DNA of 64,000 nt from Mycobacterium intracellulare ATCC 13950 (GCF_000277125.1 NC_016946.1:4526001-4590000); one strand, 5' to 3'; numbered from the stretch's first letter, positions 8,224 to 17,740 are shown. Program-made: numbers and translations. Notes: generated by a model from the sequence alone, not told the origin.

Positions 8224-9147
8224 ATGACACGCACCGACCAAGACAGCTGGGACTTGGCCTCGAGCGTCGGCGCCACCGCCACGATGGTCGCCGCGGCCCG
8301 CGCGCTGGCCAGCGGGGGAACCAATCCGATCATCAACGACCCGTTCGCCGCGCCGTTGGTGCGGGCGGTCGGCCTGGATTTCTTCCGCCGCCTGGTCGAC
8401 GGCGAGGTCACCGAGCCCGAGGGCGACGGGGCGGCCGGAGGCGGCGGGAAGGAGCTGGCGCTGGAGACCGATTCGATGGCGGTGCGCACCCGCTTCTTCG
8501 ACGACTTCTTCCTCAATGCCGCCCGCGACGGGATTCGCCAATCGGTGATCCTGGCCGCCGGCCTCGACGCCCGCGCCTACCGGCTGGGCTGGCCGCCCGG
8601 CAGCGTGGTGTACGAGGTCGACCAGCCCAAGGTCGTCGAGTTCAAGAGCGCCACCCTGGCCAGCCTGGGCGCCTCCCCGGCCGCGGACCGGCGGACCGTC
8701 GGCATCGACCTGCGGGAGGACTGGCCGGCGGCGTTGCGCGGCAGCGGCTTTGACGTGACGCGGCCGACGGCGTGGAGTGCCGAGGGCCTGCTGATGTACC
8801 TGCCGCCCGACGCGCAGGACCGGCTCTTCGACAACATCACCGCGCTCAGCGCGCCCGGCAGCAAGCTGGCCACCGAATATCACCCCGACAACGGGACGAC
8901 GATGTCGCAACGCGCGCGGGAGTTCAACGACAGGTGGGCCAGAGTCGGCTGCGACATCGACCTTTCGGGGCTGTTCTTCGACGGCGAGCGCAGCAACGTC
9001 GTCGACTACCTCACCGGCCGGGGATGGCGGGTGAGTACCCGGCCGCGGCGCGATCTGTTCGGCGACTACGGCCTGGAATTCCCCGACGATGACGAGGCGG
9101 CGCAGCACCCCAACATCGTTGCGGTCACCGCGACATTGGGCTCATAA
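8224..9147 (+). CDS. SAM-dependent methyltransferase, TIGR00027/LCM family (Rv0731c-like)
   Basis: This 307-residue member belongs to the large mycobacterial family related to leucine carboxyl methyltransferases. The family marks are the N-terminal [21 protein letters not shown], the SAM loop [14 protein letters not shown] near residue 110, VYEVDQPKVVEFK, and [21 protein letters not shown] near residue 180. In M. tuberculosis the corresponding gene is Rv0731c, also beside secY. The substrate is unknown; the family is often linked to polyketide or lipid methylation. GGGAGC sits 4 bases before the ATG. Three paralogues lie in tandem at 15,885-18,655. Confidence 0.9.
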   Translation: MTRTDQDSWDLASSVGATATMVAAARALASGGTNPIINDPFAAPLVRAVGLDFFRRLVDGEVTEPEGDGAAGGGGKELALETDSMAVRTRFFDDFFLNAARDGIRQSVILAAGLDARAYRLGWPPGSVVYEVDQPKVVEFKSATLASLGASPAADRRTVGIDLREDWPAALRGSGFDVTRPTAWSAEGLLMYLPPDAQDRLFDNITALSAPGSKLATEYHPDNGTTMSQRAREFNDRWARVGCDIDLSGLFFDGERSNVVDYLTGRGWRVSTRPRRDLFGDYGLEFPDDDEAAQHPNIVAVTATLGS

Positions 9148-9166
9148 CCGCGGCCACGCCCAGCGC

Positions 9167-9835
9167 TCAGCCGGGGGGTTTGGCCGCCGGTGCGCGCACG
9201 ACCATCGGGACCGCGGGGAAACACCACGCCATCTCCGAGCGCGACTTGCGCAGGGCGGCGGTGCCGTAGCCCCGCTTGCGGTAATCGGGGTGAATCCAGA
9301 TCCGCACGTTGACCTCGCCGCGGACCAGCTCGCCGAACACCATGCCGACCTTCTGGCCGGAGTCGACGGCCACGAACCACGCGGCCTCCTCGTCGTCGAC
9401 GCGTCCGAGGGCCGCGCTGATCTCGTCGTCCAGGCTGCCGGCCGGCCCGCCCGAGCCGTCGCCGGCCGCGCCGATCTCCTCGGTGCGCACGGCGAAGATG
9501 TCGCGGTCGGTGGCGGCGGAGAAGGGCCGCAACTCCAGGGTCTCTCCCGAGCTCGCCGGGCGCTCGCCCAGGGTGAAGCTCAGCTGCTTGTTGAGGTCTT
9601 CGAGTTCGGCGAGGATCTTGCGGCGCGAGTCGATGGTGAGCTGATCGAACGACATGCCCATCACCGCCTCGGCGGCCAGGTGGGAGGTGTCGAGCAGCCG
9701 GACGATCGCCTCCACCGCGGCCGCCCTGTTCTCTGATTCCACGATGGCGTCGGCGATTTCGTGCCGCCGCTCCACGGCTTTCGACAGGGCGTCGGCGATT
9801 TCCCGGCGGGTGGCTTTGCGGTCGTGGTCGGTCAT
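9167..9835 (-). CDS. GyrA-like coiled-coil domain fused to a GNAT acetyltransferase domain
   Basis: This 222-residue protein has two parts. Residues about 10-85 match the C-gate/coiled-coil end of the GyrA breakage-reunion domain: EAIVRLLDTSHLAAEAVMGM and the following LTIDSRRKILAELEDLNKQ align with the M. tuberculosis GyrA stretch ending LAALERQRIIDDLAKI. The catalytic tyrosine domain of GyrA is absent. Residues about 100-222 are a GNAT domain with acetyl-CoA motif A (WIHPDYRKRGYGTAAL). The M. tuberculosis counterpart by position is Rv0730. The acetylated substrate is unknown. The coiled coil may serve dimerisation. Confidence 0.85.
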   Translation of the reverse strand: MTDHDRKATRREIADALSKAVERRHEIADAIVESENRAAAVEAIVRLLDTSHLAAEAVMGMSFDQLTIDSRRKILAELEDLNKQLSFTLGERPASSGETLELRPFSAATDRDIFAVRTEEIGAAGDGSGGPAGSLDDEISAALGRVDDEEAAWFVAVDSGQKVGMVFGELVRGEVNVRIWIHPDYRKRGYGTAALRKSRSEMAWCFPAVPMVVRAPAAKPPG

Positions 9836-9844
9836 TGCACCAGC

Positions 9845-11206
9845 CTAGAACGGCGGTGGTGCCACCGCGCCACATCGGCGCTCTGCCATCTGTAGGAAGC
9901 GGTGGTAGCGGTCCTCGACCGCCGCCGCCCATACGGGATCGGGCTCGACGACGCGCTCGGTGCGCACCCAACGGGCGGCGTCGGCGATCGTCGTCTCCAG
10001 GCCGGCGGCCATGCGGGCGAGGAAGGCGGCCCCCAGCGCGGCCCCCTCCGCCACCGCGGACACCTCGACGGGGCGCCCGGTGGCGTCGGCGATGGCCTGC
10101 AGCCACGGCCCGACCCGGGTGCCGCCGCCGGTGGCCACGATGCGCGACACCGGCGCGGCGGACAGTTCGATGAGCTGGCGCACCACGAAGCCCGACGCCT
10201 CGTAGGCGGCCCGCCGCAGCGCGGCGGCGTCGTGGGTCAGATCCAGCGCCTCGAGCAGGCCGCGGCGGTCCGGGTCGTGGAACGGGCTGCGCTCGCCGCG
10301 CAGGTAGGGCGACCACACCGGTACGCGGCCGGGTTCGACGGCCGTCGGATCCGCTTGCGCCACAACGCGATCCACCCAGCCGAGGAACAGCCCGCCGGCG
10401 TTGCTCGCCCCGCCGATCTGACTCTTGCCGGGCGTGGTGTGGGGAATGGTCCACAGCCCTGGCATCTGCCGGGGCTCGGAAATGGTCGTCCACACGATCA
10501 GCGTGGTGCCGCACATCACCAGCACGTCGCCGTCGCGGTCGGCGCCGGCCACGATCTGTTCGCACAGCGCGTCGATCGCGCCGGTGGCCAGCGCGGCGCC
10601 GCTGCCCCGCACCTCCCCGACGACGGCCCCCATGCTTTCCACCCGCGGCATCTGCTCGATGCGGGCGCCGCGCTCGGCACACGCGGCGGGGTCCCAGCCG
10701 GTCCCGTCGAACAGGGGGAACGCCGTGGCGGCGGTGGCGATGTCGATCACGGCGTCGCCGGCCAGCGCGTGGTTGGCCACCGCCGGCGCGGGCCAGTAGC
10801 CGGCGGCGTCGGGCTCCTGCGCGGCCGTCCACCGCAGGAACTCCGCCGCCTCGCCGAGCGCGGGCAGGGGCTGCGCGTCCCCGCCGGGGGTGCGGCCCCG
10901 GCCGTCGCCGTACAGCAGCCCCGGCGTGATCGGCGTGCCCGTCGCGTCGACGGCGGTCATCGACGGCACCATCGCCGAGACGGCCACCGCCGCGACATCG
11001 GTCCGGTCGGCCAGTTCGGCCAGGGCCGCCGACGGCCCCCGCCGCCACGCCTCGTCGGCGTCGTGCTCGAGGCGGTCGGCCGCCGGGACCCGCAGCGCGT
11101 GGGGGATGCGCACCCGCGCCGCCACGTTGCCGTCGGCGTCGGCGGCTATCGCCTTGACCGCGGTGCTGCCGACGTCGATGCCGATTGTGACGTCTATGCG
11201 TGACAC
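9845..11206 (-). CDS. xylB: FGGY-family carbohydrate kinase (xylulokinase-like)
   Basis: This 453-residue sugar kinase carries the N-terminal phosphate-1 motif TIGIDVGSTAVKAIAAD, a phosphate-2 segment around GDVLVMCGTTLIVWTTI, and the adenosine motif RIVATGGGTRVGPWLQAIAD near residue 360. It corresponds to Rv0729, annotated XylB, but the true substrate is not established and could be another ketose or polyol. I chose GTG 11206 (VSRIDVTIGID). An upstream in-frame GTG would add three residues. The gene is divergent from the dehydrogenase with only 30 bases between starts, so the two share a control region. Confidence 0.88.
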   Translation of the reverse strand: MSRIDVTIGIDVGSTAVKAIAADADGNVAARVRIPHALRVPAADRLEHDADEAWRRGPSAALAELADRTDVAAVAVSAMVPSMTAVDATGTPITPGLLYGDGRGRTPGGDAQPLPALGEAAEFLRWTAAQEPDAAGYWPAPAVANHALAGDAVIDIATAATAFPLFDGTGWDPAACAERGARIEQMPRVESMGAVVGEVRGSGAALATGAIDALCEQIVAGADRDGDVLVMCGTTLIVWTTISEPRQMPGLWTIPHTTPGKSQIGGASNAGGLFLGWVDRVVAQADPTAVEPGRVPVWSPYLRGERSPFHDPDRRGLLEALDLTHDAAALRRAAYEASGFVVRQLIELSAAPVSRIVATGGGTRVGPWLQAIADATGRPVEVSAVAEGAALGAAFLARMAAGLETTIADAARWVRTERVVEPDPVWAAAVEDRYHRFLQMAERRCGAVAPPPF

Positions 11207-11236
11207 GGGCGTCACCGTACGCCAGCATTGGCATTC

Positions 11237-12217
11237 GTGACGTCCAAACCGCGCGCCTTGGTCACGGCCCCGATGCGGGGCCCGGGCTTCGCCAAGCTGC
11301 GGGAACTGGCCGACGTGATCTATGACCCCTGGATCGAGCAGACCCCGCTGCGCATCTACAGCGCCGAGCAGCTGGCCGAACGGATCGCGAGCGAGGGCGC
11401 CGAAATCGTGGTGGTGGAAAGCGATTCGGTGCGCGGCCCGGTGTTCGCCCAGGGGTTGCGCGCGATCGCCTCCACCCGCGGCGACCCCAACAACGTCGAC
11501 ATCGCCGGGGCCACCGCGGCCGGCATCCCGGTGCTGAACACCCCGGCCCGCAACGCCGACGCCGTCGCCGAGATGACGGTGGCGCTGCTGCTGGCCGCCA
11601 CCCGCCACGTGCTGCCCGCGGACGCGGATGTGCGCAGCGGCAACATCTTTCGCGACGGCAGCATCCCCTATCAGCGTTTCCGCGGCGGCGAGATCGCGGG
11701 GCGCACCGCCGGGCTGGTGGGCCTGGGCGCCGTCGGCCGCGCCACCCAGTGGCGGCTGTCCGGGTTGGGCCTGCGGGTCATCGCGCACGACCCGTACAAC
11801 CCCGACGCGCGCCACAGCCTCGACGAGCTGCTGGCCGAGGCCGACATCGTGTCGCTGCACGCGCCGGTCACCGATGACACGGCCGGCATGATCGGCGCCG
11901 GGCAGTTCGCGGCCATGCGCGACGGCGTGGTCTTCCTCAATACCGCCCGCGCCCAGCTGCACGACACCGACGCGCTCGTCGACGCCCTGGTCGCGGGCAA
12001 GGTGGCCGCCGCCGGCCTGGATCACTTCGCCGGCGAATGGCTGCCGGCCGACCATCCGCTCGTGGGGATGGCAAACGTCGTGCTGACCCCGCACATCGGC
12101 GGCGCGACCTGGAACACCGAGGCCCGGCAGGCGCAGATGGTGGCCGACGACCTCGAGGCGCTGCTGAAGGGTGACGCGCCCGCCCATCTCGTCAACCCGG
12201 AGGTACTAGGCCCATGA
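11237..12217 (+). CDS. D-isomer-specific 2-hydroxyacid dehydrogenase (SerA2-like)
   Basis: The protein has 326 residues, with the NAD-binding motif GLVGLGAVGRATQWRL near residue 158 and the catalytic set Arg (NTARAQ), Glu/Asp (VAAAGLDHFAGEW) and His (LTPHIGGATWNTE). It lacks the C-terminal regulatory domains of full-length SerA, so it is probably not the serine-pathway enzyme despite the M. tuberculosis label serA2 (Rv0728c). I prefer GTG 11237 to TTG 11228. It is the first gene of a three-gene rightward unit and its stop overlaps the aldolase ATG by 4 bases. Confidence 0.88.
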   Translation: MTSKPRALVTAPMRGPGFAKLRELADVIYDPWIEQTPLRIYSAEQLAERIASEGAEIVVVESDSVRGPVFAQGLRAIASTRGDPNNVDIAGATAAGIPVLNTPARNADAVAEMTVALLLAATRHVLPADADVRSGNIFRDGSIPYQRFRGGEIAGRTAGLVGLGAVGRATQWRLSGLGLRVIAHDPYNPDARHSLDELLAEADIVSLHAPVTDDTAGMIGAGQFAAMRDGVVFLNTARAQLHDTDALVDALVAGKVAAAGLDHFAGEWLPADHPLVGMANVVLTPHIGGATWNTEARQAQMVADDLEALLKGDAPAHLVNPEVLGP

Positions 12218-12867
12218 AATTCGTCGAGAACGCGGAGACCGCGGTGCTGGACGCGGCCAAGGACATGCTGCGCCGGGGCCTGGTGGAGGGCACCGCCGGC
12301 AACATCTCGGCGCGCCGCGCCGACGGCAACATCGTCATCACCCCGTCTTCCGTCGACTACCGCGACATGCAGCTCGACGACCTCGTGCTGGTCGATCCGG
12401 GCGGCTCGGTGCTGCAGGCGGCCGATGGCCGGTCGCCGTCCTCGGAGATGCAGTTGCACCTGGCCTGCTTTGCCGCGTTCGACGACATCGGCAGCGTCAT
12501 TCACAGTCATCCGGTGTGGGCGACCATGTTCGCCATCGCCCACCAACCGATCCCGGCGTGCATCGACGAGTTCGCGGTGTATTGCGGCGGGGACGTCCGG
12601 TGCACCGATTACGCCGCGTCCGGGACCGCCGACGTGGGTACCAACGCGGTCGCCGCGCTCGAGGGCCGCGCCGCCGCCCTGATCGCCAACCACGGCCTGG
12701 TGGCGGTGGGACCGCGGCCCGACAAGGTTTTACATGTCACCGCGCTGGTGGAGCGCACCGCCCAAATCGTTTGGGGCGCACGCGCTCTCGGGGGGCCGGT
12801 GCCGATCCCCGAGGACGTCAACAAAAACTTCGCCGCGGTCTACGGTTATCTGCGGGCCAACGCCTGA
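12214..12867 (+). CDS. fucA: Class II aldolase/adducin-family protein (FucA-like)
   Basis: This 217-residue protein fits the L-fuculose-phosphate/L-ribulose-phosphate family. Visible marks are GTAGNISARRADGNIVITPS (phosphate binding), PSSEMQLHLACF with the catalytic Glu, and zinc ligands in IHSHPVWATM and LIANHGLVAVG. It would cleave or epimerise a ketose phosphate made by the adjacent kinase. The M. tuberculosis counterpart is Rv0727c. It is coupled by 4-base overlap to the dehydrogenase before it and by 1 base to the hydrolase after it. Confidence 0.9.
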   Translation: MKFVENAETAVLDAAKDMLRRGLVEGTAGNISARRADGNIVITPSSVDYRDMQLDDLVLVDPGGSVLQAADGRSPSSEMQLHLACFAAFDDIGSVIHSHPVWATMFAIAHQPIPACIDEFAVYCGGDVRCTDYAASGTADVGTNAVAALEGRAAALIANHGLVAVGPRPDKVLHVTALVERTAQIVWGARALGGPVPIPEDVNKNFAAVYGYLRANA

Positions 12868-13784
12868 TGCGGCGGTTCCGGCTCGGCCGCGCCACCCTGG
12901 CGCGGGTAGTCGAACTGCGATTCTCGTTGGGCGCCAAGTCTTTTCCCCATACCCCGCCGTCGGGGTGGCACGACAATGCCGACCTGCTGGTGCCCGACTT
13001 CTTCGATCCCGACACCGATCAGTGGCACATCGCGATCCAGAGCTGGGTCATTCAGGTCGACGGCCTGACGGTCATCGTCGACACCGGCGTCGGCAACGAT
13101 CGGCTGCGCCCGCACATGCCGCCCTTGGACCACCTGAACACGGCGTTCTTGGCCGCGCTGCGTTCGGCGGGCGTCGAGCGCGACGCCGTCGACGTGGTGG
13201 TCAACACCCACATGCACTCCGACCACGTCGGCTGGAACACCATGCTGGACAACGGCACCTGGGTGCCGACGTTCCCCAACGCCCGGTACCTGCTGCCCGC
13301 CGCCGACTATCGCCACTTCGAACCCGACGGGCCCGCCGCGCGGCGGTCGCCGCGCACCGAAGCCGAAGCTGCCCAGCAGCGCGGCGACCAGCTGGTGTTC
13401 GCGGACAGCGTGTTACCCATCGACGCTGCGGGGCAACTGATCCGGTGGTCGGACGACTACGCGGTCAGCGATTCGCTGCGGCTGCGGCCCGCCCCCGGGC
13501 ACACGCCGGGCTCCTCGGTGCTCTGGCTGGACGCGGGCCAACCCGCGGTCTTCGTCGGTGATCTCACCCACAGCCCGTTGCAGGTGCGTCGCCCCGGCGA
13601 CGCGTGCGCCTTCGACATCGACGCCGCCGCGGCCGCAGTGACCCGCCGCCGCATCTTCACCGAGGCCGCGCAGGCGACAGCGACGGTGATACCCGCGCAC
13701 TACCCCGGCCGCGGCGGCGCGACGATCCGCGCGCTCGGCGACGAATTCGAAGTCGGTGAGTGGCTGGACATTCCAGCCCTGTGA
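12867..13784 (+). CDS. Metallo-beta-lactamase-fold hydrolase
   Basis: This 305-residue protein has the HxHxDH metal motif in VNTHMHSDHVGWN near residue 112, a second ligand region at PAPGHTPGSSVLWL and the later FVGDLTHSP Asp. It fits the quorum-quenching lactonase/glyoxalase II branch. It might open a sugar lactone, given the kinase, dehydrogenase and aldolase beside it, but this is inference. The ATG at 12,867 shares its A with the aldolase stop (TGATG), so the frame extending back to 12,516 is only a shadow. Confidence 0.87.
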   Translation: MRRFRLGRATLARVVELRFSLGAKSFPHTPPSGWHDNADLLVPDFFDPDTDQWHIAIQSWVIQVDGLTVIVDTGVGNDRLRPHMPPLDHLNTAFLAALRSAGVERDAVDVVVNTHMHSDHVGWNTMLDNGTWVPTFPNARYLLPAADYRHFEPDGPAARRSPRTEAEAAQQRGDQLVFADSVLPIDAAGQLIRWSDDYAVSDSLRLRPAPGHTPGSSVLWLDAGQPAVFVGDLTHSPLQVRRPGDACAFDIDAAAAAVTRRRIFTEAAQATATVIPAHYPGRGGATIRALGDEFEVGEWLDIPAL

Positions 13785-13793
13785 CGTGCGAGG

Positions 13794-15026
13794 TCACCGC
13801 TGATCGATCGCCACCTTGACCGCGCCGCTCTCGCCCTGATCGGCGAGCGCCCAGAAAGCGTCGCGCCACCGCGCCAACCCGAAGGTATGGGTGAGCATGG
13901 GACGCAGGTCGACGCGTCCGGCGCCGGCCAGGTCGAGGTAGTGGGCGATGGCGTGCTTGCGCTGCCCGTCGACCTCCTCGACGCCGAAGGCGTTGGAGCC
14001 CACCAGGGAAACCTCTTTGAAGTAGAGCGGGCTGTCCTCCCAGCGGCCGGGCGCGTGCACGCCGGCCTTCACCAGGGTGCCCCGCGAGCGCAGGACCCGG
14101 ACGCCCACCTCGAAGGTCTCGGGCTTTCCGATCGTGTCGTAGACGACGTCGACCGCGCCGGGGTGGGCCATCGGCAGGCCCAGCAGCGGCCGGCGCAGCC
14201 GGCCACCGCCCCACGCCACGAGCTCCTCGATGAGGTCCGAACGCGGCTCGTGGGCAAGGACTTTCGCGGCGCCGAACCGGCGGGCCAGCTCGGCCTGGGC
14301 ACCGAAACGGGCTATCACGGCCACGGCCACGTCGGGATACAGCGCCCGCAGGATCGCGACCGCGCACAAACCCAGCGAGCCGGCCCCGTACACCAGCACC
14401 GGGCCCGTATCGGGCGGAGGGTGGCGGGTGACCGCGTGCAGGGACACCGAGAACGGGTCGGCGAACACGGCCGCCTCGTCGGGGATCGAGTCCGGAACCG
14501 CGAACAGCATGCTGTCGTGGGCGGGCATCAATTCGGCGTAGCCGCCCGTCACGTCGGCCGAGACGCCGGTGTGGATGCCGGGGCTCAGGGCGCCGTCGGT
14601 GAAGCTCCAGCACAGGCTGTAGTCGCCGGCCTGACACGCCGGGCAGGGCGGCGCGATGCCCCGCGGCCCGCAGGACAGCCACGGGTTGAGCACCACCCGC
14701 TGCCCCACCTGCAGGCCGCGCGCCCTGGGGCCCAGCGCCACCACGTCGGCCACCACCTCGTGGCCCAGGACTTGCGGGAACGAACAGAACGCGGACATGG
14801 CGTTGTCGGCGTCGCCTTCGCCGAAGTCCATCAGGATCTGCTTGGAATCCGACCCGCAGATGCCGGTCAGCCGCGGCCGGGTGAGCACCCAGTCCTCCTG
14901 CGGCAGTTGCGGATCCGGCACCTCGCGCAGCGCGGTCGGGGTGCGGGCCAGGTTCTGGGTGAGCGCGTTGGCGCGCTCGGGCACCTCGAAGGGCTCCGGT
15001 GGCACGCCGTAGACCAGCGCCCTCAT
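13794..15026 (-). CDS. Zinc-binding medium-chain alcohol/sugar dehydrogenase
   Basis: This 410-residue MDR enzyme has catalytic zinc ligands in TGICGSDSK (Cys, near residue 62) and VLGHEVVADV (His-Glu), and a four-cysteine structural zinc lobe in the SCGPRGIAPPCPACQ region with a further Cys (SLCW). The NAD(P) loop is VLVYGAGSLGLCAVAIL. It oxidises or reduces an alcohol or polyol, substrate unknown. It overlaps the SDR stop by 4 bases (ATGA), so the SDR and this enzyme are one unit facing the aldolase cluster convergently with a 9-base gap. Confidence 0.88.
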   Translation of the reverse strand: MRALVYGVPPEPFEVPERANALTQNLARTPTALREVPDPQLPQEDWVLTRPRLTGICGSDSKQILMDFGEGDADNAMSAFCSFPQVLGHEVVADVVALGPRARGLQVGQRVVLNPWLSCGPRGIAPPCPACQAGDYSLCWSFTDGALSPGIHTGVSADVTGGYAELMPAHDSMLFAVPDSIPDEAAVFADPFSVSLHAVTRHPPPDTGPVLVYGAGSLGLCAVAILRALYPDVAVAVIARFGAQAELARRFGAAKVLAHEPRSDLIEELVAWGGGRLRRPLLGLPMAHPGAVDVVYDTIGKPETFEVGVRVLRSRGTLVKAGVHAPGRWEDSPLYFKEVSLVGSNAFGVEEVDGQRKHAIAHYLDLAGAGRVDLRPMLTHTFGLARWRDAFWALADQGESGAVKVAIDQR

Positions 15027-15787
15027 GGCGCCGCCAGCCCCGCCGCCCCGGCGATGAACGCGTCGAGGTCGGCGTTCTTGGCGTCGACGACCGGTTTCAT
15101 GTCCGGCACGTAATGCTCGAAGCCCTCGGTGCCCAGGGCGGCGAGGATGCCGTCGGCCACCTCGTCGGCGGAAACCTTGGGACCCCGGTAGAGGGGTTCC
15201 TCGCTGCCCGGGTGATCCCAGATCTCCGTGTCCACCGGGCCGGGCTCGATCAGCTTCACCGCGATAGGTGTGCCGTGCAGGTCCACGGCCATCGCCTCGC
15301 TCCAGCCACACAGCGCGAATTTGCTTGCACAGTAGGCGCTTTCGTGGATTATCCCGAGCCGGCCGCCGACACTGGACACGTTGACGATCATGCCCGATCC
15401 CCGCTCGCGCATCCGCGGCAACAGGGCCAGCGTCAGCCGCATCGGGGCGAAGAAGTTGACCCGCATGACCTCTTCGACCTCGTCGGGATCCAGCGCGGTG
15501 ACCGGGCGCCGCTTCGGGACGGCCGCGTTGTTGATCAGCACGTCGATGCCCCCGAGCGTGTCCCAGGCGGTCGCCGCCAGGTCACGCAGCGCGGAGGTGT
15601 CGGCCAGGTCGGCGACCCACATCGCCGATCCCGGGGCGGTACGCCGGCAGTCGGCCAGGACCTCGGCCAGCCGATCCCGGCGGCGCGCGACCAGCCCGAC
15701 CACTGCGCCACCGCCGGCCAGACGCCGGGCCAGGGCCGCGCCCAGACCCGACGAAGCGCCCGTGATCAGCACCCGCTCGTACGCCAT
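15023..15787 (-). CDS. Short-chain dehydrogenase/reductase
   Basis: This 254-residue classical SDR has the cofactor motif [15 protein letters not shown] at residues about 9-23, NNAA near residue 85, and the catalytic Ser...Tyr-x3-Lys in VNVSSVGG and [12 protein letters not shown]. The arginine pair VARRRDRL after the second beta strand suggests NADP(H). It is the first gene of a two-gene leftward unit with the zinc dehydrogenase. The frame extends upstream to 16,213 without support, and ATG 15,787 is preferred because the family starts there. Confidence 0.88.
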   Translation of the reverse strand: MAYERVLITGASSGLGAALARRLAGGGAVVGLVARRRDRLAEVLADCRRTAPGSAMWVADLADTSALRDLAATAWDTLGGIDVLINNAAVPKRRPVTALDPDEVEEVMRVNFFAPMRLTLALLPRMRERGSGMIVNVSSVGGRLGIIHESAYCASKFALCGWSEAMAVDLHGTPIAVKLIEPGPVDTEIWDHPGSEEPLYRGPKVSADEVADGILAALGTEGFEHYVPDMKPVVDAKNADLDAFIAGAAGLAAP

Positions 15788-15796
15788 CAGTAAAGG

Positions 15797-15824
15797 TTGC
15801 CGCGAATCGCGGGAAGCGTACAGT
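15797..15824 (+). promoter_or_regulatory. Candidate sigma-A promoter for the tandem methyltransferases
   Basis: TTGCCG (15797-15802), a 16-base spacer and TACAGT (15819-15824) lie in the 97-bp divergent gap, 61 bases before the first methyltransferase ATG. The DNA that follows (15,835-15,865) is unusually AT-rich for this genome. Confidence 0.4.
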
Positions 15825-15884
15825 GGGGGAAGCTTGTTATATCGGCTAAATATTAGATTGACTACCTCCGATAGGGGCACCACC

Positions 15885-16829
15885 ATGACTTCCACCAGGT
15901 ACGAGGGCGACACCTGGGACCTCGCCTCCAGCGTCGGCGTGACCGCCACCATGGTCGCGGCGGCCCGGGCGATGGCCACCCGCGCCGAGCGCCCGCTGAT
16001 CAACGACCCGTTCGCCGAGCCGCTGGTCAAGGCGGTCGGAGTCGACCTGCTCTCCCGGCTGGCCAGCGGCGAGCTCGACCCGGCCGAGCTGAACGACGTC
16101 CACGACGGCGCCGCCAGCTCCGCCGGGGCAATGTCGCGGATGGCCGACAACATGGCCGTGCGCACCAAGTTCTTCGACGAATTCTTCATGGACGCCACGA
16201 ACGCGGGCATCAAGCAGGCGGTGATCCTGGCCTCCGGGCTGGACGCGCGGGCCTACCGGTTGGCGTGGCCGGCCGGGACGGTGGTCTACGAGGTGGACCA
16301 GCCGCAGGTCATCGAATTCAAGACCCGCTCGCTGGCCGAGCTGGGCGCCGCCCCCACCGCCGAGCGGCGCGTGGTGGCCGTCGACCTGCGCGACGACTGG
16401 CCCACAGCGCTCAAGGACGCCGGATTCGATCCCGCCCAGCCGACGGCGTGGAGCGCCGAGGGCCTGCTCGGCTACCTGCCGCCGGAGGCACAGGATCGCC
16501 TGCTGGACACCATCACCGAGCTCAGCGCGCCGGGCAGCCGGCTGGCCACCGAGAGCGCGCCCAACCCCGCACCCGGCGACGACGAGAAGCTCAAGGAGCG
16601 CATGCAGGCGATCTCCGAGCGCTGGCGCGCGCACGGCTTCGATCTCGACATGGCGGGGCTGGTCTACTTCGGCGACCGCAACGAGGCCGCCCCCTACCTG
16701 GCCGCTCACGGGTGGCGCCTGAACAGCGCCAGCATCCGGGATCTGTTCGCCGCCAACGGGCTTGACCCGCTCGGCGACGACGACATGCGGATGGGCGAGA
16801 TGCTCTACACGAGCGGCACCTATGAGTGA
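15885..16829 (+). CDS. SAM-dependent methyltransferase, TIGR00027 family, copy 1 of 3 in tandem
   Basis: The protein has 314 residues. It shows the family N-terminus [24 protein letters not shown] loop [14 protein letters not shown] near residue 114, [13 protein letters not shown], and [22 protein letters not shown] short Ala/Ser-rich insertion ([13 protein letters not shown]) distinguishes it from copy 2. The ATG at 15,885 matches the family start and the open frame before it is spurious. The stop overlaps the next start by 8 bases. By position it relates to Rv0725c/Rv0726c. Confidence 0.9.
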   Translation: MTSTRYEGDTWDLASSVGVTATMVAAARAMATRAERPLINDPFAEPLVKAVGVDLLSRLASGELDPAELNDVHDGAASSAGAMSRMADNMAVRTKFFDEFFMDATNAGIKQAVILASGLDARAYRLAWPAGTVVYEVDQPQVIEFKTRSLAELGAAPTAERRVVAVDLRDDWPTALKDAGFDPAQPTAWSAEGLLGYLPPEAQDRLLDTITELSAPGSRLATESAPNPAPGDDEKLKERMQAISERWRAHGFDLDMAGLVYFGDRNEAAPYLAAHGWRLNSASIRDLFAANGLDPLGDDDMRMGEMLYTSGTYE

Positions 16830-17730
16830 GGGGCGCGCCGAGGGCGACAGCTGGGGGCCGGCACACAGCGTGGGGGCGACGGCGACCATGGTCGCCGCGT
16901 CCCGCGCGGTCGCGTCGAAGGGTCCCGACGCGCTGCTCGACGATCCGCTGGCCGACCCGCTGGTCCGCGCCGTCGGCCTGGATCCCTTCATCCGGATCAT
17001 CGACGGCGAGATCGACTTCGAGGACGACCCGCTGTTCAACCGCCGGGCGCGGGCCGAGCAGATCACGGTGCGCACCAGGTTTTTCGACGACTTCTTCCTG
17101 GACGCGACGAACGCGGGCATCAAGCAGGCGGTCATCCTGGCCTCCGGCCTGGACACCCGGGCCTACCGCCTGCGGTGGCCGGCGGGAACCGTGGTCTACG
17201 AGATCGACCAGCCCGACGTCATCGCCTTCAAGACCGACACGCTGGCCGGCCTCGGCGCCGCCCCCACCGCGCAGCGCCGCACGATCAGCATCGACCTGCG
17301 CGACGACTGGCCGGCGGCCTTGCGCGACGGTGGTTTTGACGTCACCCAGCCGACCGCCTGGAGCGCCGAGGGGCTGCTGCCCTACCTGCCGCCCGAGGCG
17401 CAGGACCGGCTGTTCGACAACATCACCGCGCTGTCCGCGCCGGGCAGCCGGGTGGCGACCGAACACGTGCCCGACCCCGACGCGTTCTCCGACGAGCGCC
17501 TGCGCCGCATCTCCGAGCGGTGGCAGCGCTTCGGCTTCGACCTGAATGCGGCCGACCTGTTCTACCGGGGCGAGCGCAACGTCGTCGTCGACTACCTGAA
17601 CGGCCATGGCTGGCAGGTGAGCGCGCATCCCGCCCGGGAACTATACGCCCGCAACGGGTTTGAGTTTCCCGAGGACGAGATGGCGGCCACCTTCGGTGAG
17701 CTGAGCTACGTCGCCGCGACGCTCGAGTAA
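16822..17730 (+). CDS. SAM-dependent methyltransferase, TIGR00027 family, copy 2 of 3 in tandem
   Basis: This 302-residue paralogue has the start [20 protein letters not shown], in which the usual LASS is replaced by PAHS. The SAM loop [16 protein letters not shown] and [21 protein letters not shown] are intact. It shares the [18 protein letters not shown] block exactly with copy 1, suggesting a recent duplication or gene conversion. The ATG at 16,822 lies inside the last codons of copy 1, so translation is probably coupled. Confidence 0.9.
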   Translation: MSEGRAEGDSWGPAHSVGATATMVAASRAVASKGPDALLDDPLADPLVRAVGLDPFIRIIDGEIDFEDDPLFNRRARAEQITVRTRFFDDFFLDATNAGIKQAVILASGLDTRAYRLRWPAGTVVYEIDQPDVIAFKTDTLAGLGAAPTAQRRTISIDLRDDWPAALRDGGFDVTQPTAWSAEGLLPYLPPEAQDRLFDNITALSAPGSRVATEHVPDPDAFSDERLRRISERWQRFGFDLNAADLFYRGERNVVVDYLNGHGWQVSAHPARELYARNGFEFPEDEMAATFGELSYVAATLE

Positions 17731-17740
17731 GGTTTTTCCC

